Shown piece after piece: positions 28,575 to 37,897 of a DNA stretch of 64,000 bases (positions are counted from its first letter, which is position 1; the number at the start of each line of letters is the position of its first letter). Position numbers and translations under genes: made by a program. Under the pieces are notes generated by a model. That model was not told where the DNA came from and did not search any database. It saw only the letters and a list, made by a program, of their open reading frames with translations. This DNA comes from Lachancea kluyveri NRRL Y-12651 (Eukaryota > Ascomycota > Saccharomycetes > Saccharomycetales > Saccharomycetaceae): positions 372,001 to 436,000 of the forward strand of contig CM000692.1 of the NCBI GenBank assembly GCA_000149225.2. The letters run 5' to 3'.

Positions 28575-29741
28575 TTATATGGCAAATGTATCATTTAACT
28601 TTTTGAAATACTTCCTGAAGTATTCAAAGGATACCAAGGTGATCGCCGATGCCGGTACGGTCCTCACCAAATTTGTAGTAAAACCAGAATAGAAACCTCG
28701 CAGACCTTCCTTTGCATATGTAGTTTGAATCATCTTTAATAGACCGTGCTGAGAGGCCCTCGGTAGCGTTGACTTTATCTGCATACGCGTTCTCAAAATC
28801 TCGTGGGGATAAGTCAGAGTACTAGCCACCATTTTAGAAGTGCAAGATGCCGCGATCAGCCTTCCAAGATTTATGTTGTGTTCCCGTTTGTTGGAAGTTT
28901 GTTGAGTACAATGAAACCATACTTTCAATTTTTCGTACACGGGGAAATGAATGGCAACATGGAAAAGGCCAAATAAAGAGGGAACCAAACCAGAGTAAAA
29001 AACCTTAATACCTTCTGTCGAATAAATCTTCTTAAATGCGTGTATGGTACCTTTATAATACATAGAGTCATTACCGACATGTGTTTGTAGCATCAACCTC
29101 GTCTTGACTACCCAAATAGGATTTGTTATAGCAGTGGAAACAGCACCAGCGGTCATTGCAGAAAACGAATGCGAGATAAAATCAGAAGAAAACAATCCAG
29201 GATAAATTTTTTTACACCTCTCGTAAACAGAGAAATAGATCATCCATGTGGGGAAATATCCCATTATGATAGGAACCAAGCCTTTGTACAACCCCCTGAC
29301 ACTTTCATCCTTGACAATTGTAGACAAAGTTCCTACTATACCATTGTAGTAGCTGGGATTAGAGCTCTTTAAACCCTGTGCTTGTAGCCTCGTCTTAGCC
29401 ACATCCAAAGGACATACAGTTATTCCAGCAAGGAAGCCAGCCAGTGCACCTGATAGGGCAGTGATTTCAGTTTCATTAAAATTTCTACTTAGAAAGGGTA
29501 TTGACTCATTGTCTTCACCACCATCGTTGCCCTTTCCACTTCCAGTTCTGGCCTGGCCGATTCTAGTGTCTTCCAACACATCAGCTGAAGAAAGTGGGGT
29601 TGAGCAATCCGGGGCCAGTATTTCGTCTCCCATATTGCTCCGGTGGCTTGAATCCATATGTCTACCTTCCCCAGTCACTACTTTAAGTAGTACAGAAGGT
29701 TCTACTTTGGACTCATGCCCATTGGAAGATACCTGCGTCAT
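28575..29741 (-). CDS. YIA6: Mitochondrial NAD+ carrier (Yia6/Yea6, Ndt family)
   Basis: This 388-residue mitochondrial carrier has three repeats of the carrier fold with signatures PLDVAKTRLQAQ, PIWVVKTRLMLQ and PHEILRTRMQIK. The repeat-2 context QTHVGNDSMYYKGTIHAFKKIYSTEG and the GYFPTWMIYFSVYE segment are typical of the NAD+/pyrimidine nucleotide subfamily. S. cerevisiae has two copies, YIA6 (YIL006W) and YEA6 (YEL006W), from the genome duplication. This single gene occupies the pre-duplication locus next to EPS1 and MIT1, so it is the equal counterpart of both. The first about 90 residues are hydrophilic and variable. Confidence 0.94.
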   Translation of the reverse strand: MTQVSSNGHESKVEPSVLLKVVTGEGRHMDSSHRSNMGDEILAPDCSTPLSSADVLEDTRIGQARTGSGKGNDGGEDNESIPFLSRNFNETEITALSGALAGFLAGITVCPLDVAKTRLQAQGLKSSNPSYYNGIVGTLSTIVKDESVRGLYKGLVPIIMGYFPTWMIYFSVYERCKKIYPGLFSSDFISHSFSAMTAGAVSTAITNPIWVVKTRLMLQTHVGNDSMYYKGTIHAFKKIYSTEGIKVFYSGLVPSLFGLFHVAIHFPVYEKLKVWFHCTQQTSNKREHNINLGRLIAASCTSKMVASTLTYPHEILRTRMQIKSTLPRASQHGLLKMIQTTYAKEGLRGFYSGFTTNLVRTVPASAITLVSFEYFRKYFKKLNDTFAI

Positions 29742-30602
29742 GATTTGTCGGAGATTGTGCTTGGTGGTCCAATCAGAGTGCTGTAGTTGCCAAAAAGGCT
29801 TGAAAATTTCTTCGGAGCTGGAGATCGGAAAGTTGATGATGCTTTGAGATACACCAGAAGAGAGAAAAAAAAAAAGAGAGAAGGAACCAAAAACAGGAAG
29901 GTGGAAGAAAGTAAAGAAACAAAGAGGAAGTCGAGAGCTTATAGAGAACAGAAAAGAGAATTCTATGGGTTCGAGAAGGCTGTATGAATTTTACTCAACA
30001 ACGCGAGATAAAGTCTTGTTTTTTTCCCGTTTTCATTTTAATTTTTTTCAATACTTTTTTTCCCCCTTACATCTCTTCTCGTAGATTGTAATAGCAGTTG
30101 TAGAAGAATGTCAGATATTTCGAAGAAAGGGAAAAATAAAAAATTAATAAAATGCGGGGTTTGCACATAAGTAGCTCTGTTTTAAATTTATTGGTTGGAA
30201 TATTTATGGCTGACACTAGTTTATCCAAAGTTACTACGGTTAAAACCGATTAGATGATCCGAAGACCGTAATTACAATATTGCAGCGACAGCAGCGAGAA
30301 CAGGAATAATAATAGTAGTAGTAATAACAATAACAGTAACGATAAAAATAATAATAGTGATAACAGTAATAACAGTAATAACAGTAATGATAATAATAAT
30401 AATAATAGTAATAATAACAACGGTCGTGGAGAGTAAGCGGTAGCTTACGATTTCTAATGTTACAAAGCTGAATTAAATTGGATGAATGATGCGTAAAAAG
30501 GAAAACAGACAAAAGAGAGAGTGGGAAAAGAGAAAATGGGGGAGCAGGGAAGGGGAAATGCTATATACTACATTGCTTGTGTTTCTTTACTTTAGTCGTT
30601 GT
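29742..30602. other. Intergenic with purine tract and TAA/TAG-type microsatellite
   Basis: This region of about 860 bp lies downstream of MIT1 and upstream of YIA6. It has a purine-rich stretch (about 29860-29960, AG and GAA runs) and an imperfect trinucleotide tract (30305-30420; TAA, TAG and AAC units). No gene is recognised. Confidence 0.5.
30305..30420. repeat. Imperfect (TAA)n/(TAG)n trinucleotide repeat
   Basis: About 38 units of AAT/AAC/AGT type lie in the 3' flank of MIT1, without an ORF on a credible strand. Confidence 0.8.
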
Positions 30603-30651
30603 TTACCGCTGTTGTGGATGATGCGGATGCTGCTGCTGCTGCTGCTGCTGC

Positions 30652-30721
<70 letters not shown>

Positions 30722-32012
30722 GGTGATGTTGAGCTTGCATCATGAGTTGGACTTGAGTTTGAGGTTGATTCTGTGTCAAAGGTGGGATATGTTGATGAAG
30801 TTGTGGCTGAGTTGATGCAAACTGACTCATTGGAGGTAGATTGAGTCTAGAAACGTGATTGGTTGGTAGTTGTTGAGGTTCACAACGTGATCTCATATCA
30901 TCAGATGGAACGCCCAGGGGATTTGAGAGCCCGGTGCTATTGGTTGCAGGAAGTAAAACTTGCGAGGCCGTAGTGTTGGTTGCAGCGTAGTATGGAATAA
31001 AACCTTGCTGTGCCGCTTGTTGCTGTTGCAGTTGCTGCTGCTGGTATACAGAATAGCTTCCCAGTGGAGGAATTGTAAATTGTTGCTGGCCAGGCTGTTG
31101 AAACACCTGGGGTTGTGGGAATGGAGGTGGGAGCTGGATACTAGCCTTGCTGACGCCTTGAGAATGCTGTTCCGGTAGAAAGAATGGAGGCGTTGGGGGA
31201 AGACACATCTGTCTATGCTGGTGCTGTTGCAAAGTTTGGTAACCGTTGCTATAAGAAATCGGTTGATAAGCTTGTGATAGGTATGCATTGGAATTTGTCG
31301 GAAGTTGATGCTGAAGAGGTTGATTTCTTGAAAACTCATTGGGACTAGAGCCCGAGCCCGAGCCAGCGCCAGGGCCAGAACCGGGGCTACGAGAGCTGTT
31401 ACCAACGGTAGAGTTATCTACAGCGTCGATCAATTCTGGACACGGGCGAAGCTCCTGAAAGAACGCCGATTGGGAAGGCCTTTGCAACTTGCCGTTTTCA
31501 ACATCCTCTGCGGTATAGTATGATACCATATGGACAGTCTCTTGAGAGTTGGAAGTCTTCAGTTTCAAAGACATTGCCTTTTTAATCAAGCCACGTTGCC
31601 TAAAGGAATACGAGCTGCTCAACGAACCAACAACGGCACGAGGAGAGGTGTTGGACTGGTGTTGGCCTGTGTTCGAAAGAGGAGGTAGAGAGAACGATTC
31701 CGATTGGCCAGTGGAACTTTTCCTGGACGAACTCCTGCGGGTTGTACTTCTACTTTTATCAAGTTCTCTGTAGATCAGAAACTTGCCAAGTATTCTGGAT
31801 GGAGACCAAGGAACACCATCGGTCCACCTTTTAATACCGGATTTCTCCTCTATAAAGATAAAGACGTTCCCGGAAACGATCAGTTGAGACCTTTCGATTT
31901 CATAAGGCCTTCGAGAAACCGGGTCCAACTTACCATCAAGAACGGCTTGTAAGACTAAGAGAGCGTCGGTGGCAGTCTCTATATAGCCTTGGTATGTAGG
32001 AGCCACTTCCAT
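30603..32012 (-). CDS. MIT1: Mit1, WOPR-domain transcription regulator
   Basis: This 469-residue protein begins with the WOPR box A (PTYQGYIETATDALLVLQAVLDGKL and the block FIFIEEKSGIKRWTDGVPWSPSRILGKFLIYREL, about 6-90). A second WOPR block lies near 145-180 (LIKKAMSLKLK, VSYYTAEDVENGKLQRPS). Mit1/Wor1/Ryp1 proteins are master regulators of cell morphology; S. cerevisiae Mit1 (YEL007W) promotes filamentous growth. The rest is low-complexity, Gln/Pro/Ser-rich, ending in a run of about 31 glutamines just before the stop. The long upstream region is typical of such regulators. It is shorter than S. cerevisiae Mit1 (666). Confidence 0.92.
30629..30721 (-). repeat. CAG/CAA repeat coding for polyglutamine in MIT1
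   Basis: About 31 glutamine codons, read CAA for most of the tract and CAG at the 3' end, lie near the C-terminus of Mit1. Confidence 0.95.
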
Positions 32013-32312
32013 TTGGTGGAGGTTTGTGTATTTCTTTTGGAAATAGTGGATTGAATTGTAATGGTTTGCGAGAACACGCGGTGATTTTTACTGATGAGAT
32101 CTGTTTAAGTTTTGGCTTTTAAACTATTGTTCCGTTTTATAGTTTGCGCAAGAAGAACGAAAAGCAATATAATCGGAAAAATATGCGGCCTGTGCGTCGT
32201 GGGAAAGATGAAAAGAGAAACAGAGAGGAAAAAGAAGAGAAAATTTTTTTTTTCTGGGAGTATTAAGTCAGAAAGAGAGGAAGGGGGCAAAATAGTGGAA
32301 TTCTGAAACTGG

Positions 32313-32348
<36 letters not shown>

Positions 32349-33866
32349 GGAGCAATAGTATTTTGGGGGGAAAAATATCGCATACAAAAAAAAAAAGAGA
32401 AGCAAGACTAATATGGTCATGTCATCAACGGCGATAGCACAAGACCATTTCGGGATCGCTTTTGAAAAAAAAATAACAAGATAGTTTGGCCAGGTTAGAC
32501 TTTTGGCCGTTTTTTTTCTTTGCGGTAGATGCTATGCCCGCGACACGCAGGGCATTACTTCTTTTGGCGTGGCAAAAAAAAAAAAGAGCTCAGCCCAGAA
32601 ACCAAGCAGCCCATACTAGCACTTGTTTAGTTAACTATAGGAAGCCGGAATGAGCTGACGTTGAATCACATTCCCGACCGTTGTGCACGCTTTTAAACTT
32701 GGCTTACAAACGGTTTGCTCTAAGTCTCTAAGGTACCTGTCGGGGTTGAGCAAGCTAGAGGCCAATGAAGCGATCAGAGTCTTCGCTTATCCGTTTTAAA
32801 GTTGGACAGTTGGGTCGCCTAGGTAGATCCACCTTTAACTATGTTCTGATGCATTATTCCGTATCTTTCTCTTGATATGCTTCAATTTTTTATTTTATTT
32901 ATTTTTATTTTTTGCGCGATAAAAGTTGCAATGGGGGACATCATAGAACAATAGATTCCTGCATCAAAGAGCTGTTGTTTTCTTTGTTGGCCGAAGGCTT
33001 AGCTTAGTTTGTGCCTCAAAGAGTTTGCACAATTGCGTGTTTGTTTTCTGCACGCACTCCTATTTTTCTTTCGTTGTGTTACTTCATCCTGCTCCTGCCA
33101 GGATGATGCCATCTAGAGTTTCCTATAAATGGGCACTCTACATCCGAAGTCACAAGCCACATGTTACCTGTGGCCCGTGGAAGAAGCTTTCGTCACAAGA
33201 CTCATTATGCACCATAGTCTTTGGAACCATGTACAAGAGGATAAAATGCAGAGAGCTGTCTCCGTTTTTTCCTTTCTTCTTGTTCTCATTCTTGTTTACA
33301 AAGACTACCTGACTGCATGTACGTGCGGGCGGGCTTGGGAAGGGCAACGCACTAACATACCCTAAAAAGTCAGGTGAAGTAATCCCGTAGAAAGAAACGT
33401 CTGCTAGACACCGCAGGATGCCCCTCCTCCCTCTGACTAGCAGATCGGGTTGAGGTCTCTTCCGTCACGCTTCCGCGGGGGAGACAGCCTCGGGGCGATG
33501 GCCTCAGGGATCTGGCTCTGGCTCTGGCTCTGGCTCCATGGCTTTCTGGTATCGGCGTCAGAAACGGCGCCGTTACCGGCGCTGGCTCTCGCGCCGCCAC
33601 CGGCACTGATTTTGCTGTGTGTAGAGTAGTCTCTCTGTGTGCCACGTGTCCCCGTTTTCTGTCCAATCAGATCTCGCCAACCTTTTAACCGCGGTAGACA
33701 TTTTTTTCCGCAATCAGTACCCACCCATACATCATCAAAACACCGCAGATCTTTGAAGCTGAGAAACCCATATCTGATTAATTAGACGAGTCATCATGCC
33801 ATTGCGGAAATTATTGAAATGCGAAGGAGAGGAAAGAAAAAAATTTTTTCACACCTCGAAGTGGAA
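32013..33866. other. Long intergenic region upstream of MIT1 and GCN4
   Basis: I see no credible gene; reading frames up to about 98 codons overlap each other and look random. It includes an (AG)n tract, several A/T runs, a GC-rich patch at about 33400-33640 with four direct TCTGGC units (33507-33533), and a CCACGTGT E-box near 33641-33648. A TGACTCG, one base off a Gcn4 site, lies at 33786-33793 on the minus strand, close to the GCN4 promoter. It is probably shared regulatory sequence for two highly regulated transcription factor genes. Confidence 0.5.
32319..32347. repeat. (AG)n dinucleotide repeat
   Basis: About 14 AG units lie in the 5' flank of MIT1. Confidence 0.9.
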
Positions 33867-33874
33867 TATAAAAA
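33867..33874 (+). promoter_or_regulatory. TATA box of GCN4
   Basis: TATAAAAA lies 617 bp upstream of the GCN4 start codon. This gives a leader of roughly 550 nt, like the about 590-nt leader of S. cerevisiae GCN4. Confidence 0.65.
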
Positions 33875-34131
33875 GAAGGTACCCAATTCCCGACCGTCTC
33901 TTCCTAGCTTTCAGCTCGTTAATAGACGTTTCTCAGTAAACGAATACAACAGTTTTTAACACTTTTTCAAAGCTTTAATCCACTTCACTCCGCCCATCCA
34001 TCTCATCAACACGCGAAACTCTCATCCCTTCTAATCGTCGCAAGCAAATTTATCAGGTTAATTATACTATTACACAATTATTTTAAGGAAAAAAAATATT
34101 TATTATAAAGAGTATCACCATCTATTCCAAA

Positions 34132-34143
34132 ATGGCCTGCTAA
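34132..34143 (+). promoter_or_regulatory. GCN4 leader uORF1 (Met-Ala-Cys-stop)
   Basis: ATG GCC TGC TAA is the first ATG after the TATA box. It encodes MAC, the same peptide as S. cerevisiae uORF1 (ATG GCT TGC TAA), the positive, reinitiation-permissive uORF, and has a similar A/T-rich 3' context. Confidence 0.88.
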
Positions 34144-34193
34144 ATTTTTCGTTTTTCACGTGAAAGGATATCATCAAGAGTTAGGTTTTTTTA

Positions 34194-34205
34194 ATGTTAC
34201 CATAG
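34194..34205 (+). promoter_or_regulatory. GCN4 leader uORF2 (Met-Leu-Pro-stop)
   Basis: ATG TTA CCA TAG lies 50 nt after uORF1. The Pro codon before the stop resembles the inhibitory S. cerevisiae uORF3/uORF4. Confidence 0.8.
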
Positions 34206-34264
34206 AAGAGTAAAATCACATTAAAGAAATTCACACAAGTGTTGTTTTCTACAAAGTTTTAAAA

Positions 34265-34276
34265 ATGTTACCGTAA
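34265..34276 (+). promoter_or_regulatory. GCN4 leader uORF3 (Met-Leu-Pro-stop)
   Basis: ATG TTA CCG TAA is close to the strongly inhibitory S. cerevisiae uORF4 (ATG TTT CCG TAA) in length, Pro codon and stop. Confidence 0.82.
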
Positions 34277-34304
34277 ACCAGTCAATTTAGAGAATCCGTC
34301 CACC

Positions 34305-34334
34305 ATGACGTTCACACATCGTTACATTCATTGA
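34305..34334 (+). promoter_or_regulatory. GCN4 leader uORF4 (nine codons)
   Basis: ATG ACG TTC ACA and five more codons then TGA encode MTFTHRYIH. The ATG is in a good context (CCACC before it). It lies 28 nt after uORF3 and 149 nt before the GCN4 ATG. It has no match among the S. cerevisiae uORFs, which are two or three codons long. Confidence 0.7.
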
Positions 34335-34483
34335 ATCGATTTTTTTTTGTTAATTATAGATTACAAGAGTTTTATCACATCGAACCAAACCAAACCAAAC
34401 CAAACAATAAGTCAAATCCCTATTATTAATTAAGCGCAAACAAGAATTTATTACAGAAAGAATTGGAAGAAATAGAAACAAAA

Positions 34484-35344
34484 ATGTCTACTATCAACAA
34501 TAACATTCACCATCAACAGTCCATTTTTGACATCACTTCGTTTGAGCCTCAAATGAGTATGGAGTTCATGCCCAGTGCTTCCACTACAGCAGAGCAACAG
34601 GAGGCTGTCAACTACAGAAAACCCATCATGGGCGAATTGGTATTTGACAAGTTTATACAGAAGGACACGATCGACGGACCCCTCGTCAAAACGGAAGAGT
34701 CCACTCCTCTGTTGAACTTTGATCTCCAACTAGCTGTCGACACTGCTCGTTCCTCAGAGCAATTGAACTCTGCTGTCGTTGACACCTTTTTCTCCTCAAG
34801 TACAGACTCATCTCCAATGTTTGAATTTGAAAACTTGGAATCCGACCCAAAGAGTTGGGGTTCTTTGTTCGACAACGACATCCCCGTCACTGTCAACGAC
34901 GCTTCTTTGGCTACAAGCGCCATCGAAGTGCCTACCGAAGATTCTACTGCTCCTTCACCAGTCATTGCTGCTTCCAACGTGGAAAAGAAGTCCTTCCTAC
35001 CAACTCCGGTCATTGAAGATGCAAAGCTACCAATCGTTGGTAAGAAGAGCTTTTCGTCCAACAAGAAGTCTGGTGCTGTCGACAAATCAGAGAAATATGA
35101 CCACCTAGGTGTTATCTCCTACAATCGTAAATCTCGTTCGAATCCATTGACTCCAATCATTCCTGAATCAGACGATCCTGCTGCTATGAAACGTGCTAGA
35201 AACACCGAAGCCGCCAGACGTTCTCGTGCCAGAAAGCTACAAAGAATGAACCAATTGGAACTCAAAGTTGAAGAATTGTTGAAGAGAAACACCGAACTAG
35301 AGGATGAGGTCACTAGATTGAGATCCTTGCTGGGTAGCCAATGA
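34484..35344 (+). CDS. GCN4: Gcn4, bZIP activator of amino-acid biosynthesis
   Basis: This 286-residue activator of the general amino-acid control has a C-terminal bZIP. The basic region is DPAAMKRARNTEAARRSRARKLQRM (about 224-248), followed by a leucine zipper (L-x6 heptads) ending LRSLLGSQ. The central acidic activation segment contains WGSLFDNDIPV with the aromatic residue needed by Mediator/Gcn5 contacts, and an N-terminal region includes GELVFDKFI. SFLPTPVIEDAKL carries the phosphodegron-like TP site. I use the ATG at 34484, because the upstream in-frame extension has no family similarity. Translation is expected to be controlled by the four upstream ORFs at 34132-34334, giving derepression under eIF2alpha phosphorylation. 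Confidence 0.97.
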   Translation: MSTINNNIHHQQSIFDITSFEPQMSMEFMPSASTTAEQQEAVNYRKPIMGELVFDKFIQKDTIDGPLVKTEESTPLLNFDLQLAVDTARSSEQLNSAVVDTFFSSSTDSSPMFEFENLESDPKSWGSLFDNDIPVTVNDASLATSAIEVPTEDSTAPSPVIAASNVEKKSFLPTPVIEDAKLPIVGKKSFSSNKKSGAVDKSEKYDHLGVISYNRKSRSNPLTPIIPESDDPAAMKRARNTEAARRSRARKLQRMNQLELKVEELLKRNTELEDEVTRLRSLLGSQ

Positions 35345-36001
35345 TAATCTAAAGCTACCAAACCTGAATTCAATTCGTGTAGAGAAGGAAATACTAAAGA
35401 GAAAAAAAAGAAAAAAAGAAAAAGAAGTGAAATTCATTGAGAAAAGAAAGAAGAAAGAAAAAGATTATTTTTGAGAGCAAAGTTTTACAGGAGGGAAAGA
35501 AAGAAAGATAAAAAAAAAAACAAACAAACAAAAAAGACAATGTCCTTGAGCAGAGTTGTTGGATTCAGTTCTTTTATCAACCCACTCTTGGTAGTCTTGC
35601 CCTAATTTTATGACCATTTTTTGTTTATCCCTCCCTCTGTCCTTTTTTTTTTTTAAAACGTATTCTTCAAACGCTATTTAACAGTACCGTATTTAAGTAT
35701 TGTTTTTAAACCCCGTTAATTTTTTTTTTTTATTTTAATATTTTTCACTAATGATACCTATGCCATGTATTCGTGTATCAAGTATATGCACTTGCACTTC
35801 GACAGGACTCAAGGTGGCCACGTCAACCACCCAATAGAAATTTGTACCTAGTTTCCTTTCCGTCTTGAGGAAGAAGAAGAAGACAAGAAAAAAATGTGCC
35901 GATGTACGAAATGTGATTAACTATCGTCATCAACAACTCATACCAAAATCATCCAATTTAAACCGAATTGGAAGAAAAAAAAAAGATAAAGAAAATAGAG
36001 A
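35345..36001. other. GCN4 3' flank and NAS2 promoter
   Basis: This stretch of about 657 bp is purine-rich just after GCN4 (A/G runs 35390-35530), then A/T-rich. It holds one 21-codon ATG-stop frame at 35540-35605 (MSLSRVVGFSSF and on) that I cannot assign. No RNA gene is recognised. Confidence 0.45.
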
Positions 36002-36791
36002 ATGAATAGTGACAACAAGTTCGACGTGTTAGCCCATGGTCTGGATAGACTATCTATAGATGAAGATCTGAAATCAAAAATTGACCGTTTGAGTGAGTTG
36101 CCGTTAGACCAGGTATTTCAATTAAAAAGTCAAGTCGAACAAGAACTCTCAAGATTTTTTGACCTGTTAAGCGAAAGCAATGTGGATATGGACACCCAAT
36201 TGATTACTACTGAAGGTTTCCCTAGATCCGATATTGACGTTTTACAAGTGAGGTTGATTAGAAGAAGCGTCAACATGTTAAGAAACGATCTAAGCAAAAT
36301 CATCGAACGCAGTAATTCACTAATGGCTAAACACTTTGAAAAACTAGAAGTGAAAAATCACGTCGTCACTCAACATGGCGCTCCTATAGAATCTAGGATT
36401 CCATTTGCATTAGTAACTGAAGTCTTTGACTCTAGCCCATCGCACAGAGGGGTATGTACTTTGAAAGAAACGTTTGACGCAAATAAAAAACGTTTTCAAT
36501 CGTCTATTTTTTTTTCTTCCTTCTTCTTTCTCTTTTCTTGTCTTCTTACTAACCTCTTTTTTTTTTTTTCTACAGGGAATACAAAACAATGACAAAATAA
36601 TCAGATTTGGTAATATACATGCGGGAAACCATCGAAAGCTCACAGCTGTAGGTAATTTAGTAAGGCAAAATGAAGGTACAGAGATACCCATAAAAGTGTT
36701 AAGAGATGGCTCAATTGTTGACTTAGCATTGACTCCACTAACTGGATGGGGCGGTCGCGGTTCATTGGGTTGTAAACTGGAAGAAATTTAA
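36002..36791 (+). CDS. NAS2: Nas2/p27, proteasome assembly chaperone, one intron
   Basis: Exon 1 is 36002-36451 and exon 2 is 36576-36791, giving 221 residues, close to S. cerevisiae Nas2 (220). Nas2 is a chaperone that binds the Rpt5 C-terminus during assembly of the 19S proteasome base. The N-terminal half is helical (DVLAHGLDRLSIDEDLKSKI and on). The C-terminal half is a PDZ domain that crosses the splice: IPFALVTEVFDSSPSHRG joins GIQNNDKIIRFGNIHAGN. The 124-nt intron has GTATGT, TACTAAC (36547-36553), a long pyrimidine tract and CAG at 36575. As far as I know the S. cerevisiae gene (YIL007C) has no intron. Confidence 0.94.
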
Positions 36792-36865
36792 CTTCGTCAC
36801 CTCTTCAACTCACGTTATATATACATATGGTTCTAATTTACATACCACAAACCAAAATAATATTT

Positions 36866-37171
36866 TCAACCACCGTGTAAAGTGGATGTAAAAGAAACGA
36901 TGTCGCCATCTTCTAACACGTATTCCTTTTCACCTTCTAGTTCCCAATCGGTATCATTGATCAAGGTCAAAATACCGGGTCTGATTGTATCATTTTCGAT
37001 AAAGACGTCTTTATCATTTTCATTTTCAAGCATGTTGGCAACGATATAATCAATCAAACTACCAACAGTTACATCTGAACCATCGTCGTTATTTATAGAC
37101 AGCTTGTGGGATCGTTGTTTGCGAAATATCGCATCCAAACCGCCCAAAAACTCCACCTTAACGTTAACCAT
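36866..37171 (-). CDS. URM1: Urm1, ubiquitin-related modifier and sulfur carrier
   Basis: This 101-residue protein has a beta-grasp fold and ends in the di-glycine needed for thiocarboxylate formation (TSTLHGG). Urm1 carries sulfur for thiolation of wobble uridine in cytosolic tRNAs and can be conjugated to proteins. The start [16 protein letters not shown] matches S. cerevisiae almost residue by residue, so I take the ATG at 37171 and not the longer frame reaching 37234. [30 protein letters not shown] is diagnostic. It is convergent with NAS2. Confidence 0.97.
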   Translation of the reverse strand: MVNVKVEFLGGLDAIFRKQRSHKLSINNDDGSDVTVGSLIDYIVANMLENENDKDVFIENDTIRPGILTLINDTDWELEGEKEYVLEDGDIVSFTSTLHGG

Positions 37172-37373
37172 TATCAGCCGCTTGTGATATGAACAATTGA
37201 CGGGTTGATGAAAGAAGCCGGCTTTCGAGTTCACCTGTCGATCTAAGATGGAAAAAGAAAATCGGGAGAAGAAAAAAAAGAAAGAAGGGGAAAAGAAAGG
37301 AAAAGTTGAACGTCTTATTGTGACACATATTTAATTATATATAGTTAAAAGATTTCAAAGGCATCCAACAGAT

Positions 37374-37445
37374 GCTTGCGTGGCGTAATGGCAACGCGTC
37401 TGACTTCTAATCAGAAGATTCTGGGTTCGACCCCCAGCGTGAGTG
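37374..37445 (+). tRNA. tRNA-Arg (UCU anticodon)
   Basis: This 72-nt cloverleaf has acceptor GCTTGCG/CGTGAGT, anticodon stem TCTGA/TCAGA with loop CTTCTAA (anticodon TCT), and T-loop GGGTTCGACCCCC. No intron is present. It is almost identical to S. cerevisiae tRNA-Arg(UCU). It lies between URM1 and the LEU4 paralogue. Confidence 0.96.
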
Positions 37446-37897
37446 TTTATTTTTGTTACTCATCTTTTCCAGAAAAGAAAATGTCCAATATAACCCACAG
37501 AAGCTATATCGAGTAAGAGTACAAGGCAGAAAATCAATCCAACCATCATCGTCTTGCGCTCACAAGCCTTTCAAAAAGGCAACTACTTGCTTTTCGCCTT
37601 TAGCAAATATCGCGCGCATCGTTTCTTGTGATCCATTCTCCCCTTTAGCCGAGTTGCTGAGTCATAATTGTTACTCCAAGATACAAGGCGTAATTGAAAC
37701 TCCGCAAGGGAAAGCTTCAAAGATTATTGTCCGACGATGCTCATTCTAATTGGTTTTGACTCACTTGACAGTTTTGGTCACACGTTTCCCTCTTTTAAGC
37801 AAGATGTTGTGACAGGTGTATATAAACCGAGCACCTTGATACACTTATCTATTTCGTAGTTGACCTGGAAAATCAATTGGAAAAGAAGAAGCAAAGA
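37446..37897 (+). promoter_or_regulatory. Promoter of the LEU4 paralogue with two Gcn4 sites
   Basis: TGAGTCA at 37658-37664 and TGACTCA at 37757-37763 are perfect Gcn4 sites, about 240 and 140 bp upstream of the start codon. TATATAAA is at 37819-37826. This arrangement predicts Gcn4-driven transcription. The sites are seen directly; their use is inferred. Confidence 0.78.

Noticed and set aside
30305-30420. CRISPR-like or coding repeat
   Set aside because: It is a simple trinucleotide tract in a yeast intergenic region, with no spacer structure.
33370-33724. Two overlapping minus-strand frames of 95-98 codons
   Set aside because: They lie in the GC-rich patch, overlap in different frames, have repetitive Arg/Pro/Ser content and no recognisable domain.
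37877-37897. Upstream start for the LEU4 paralogue
   Set aside because: It is a TTG codon; the ATG at 37898 aligns with the internal start of the cytosolic Leu4 form.
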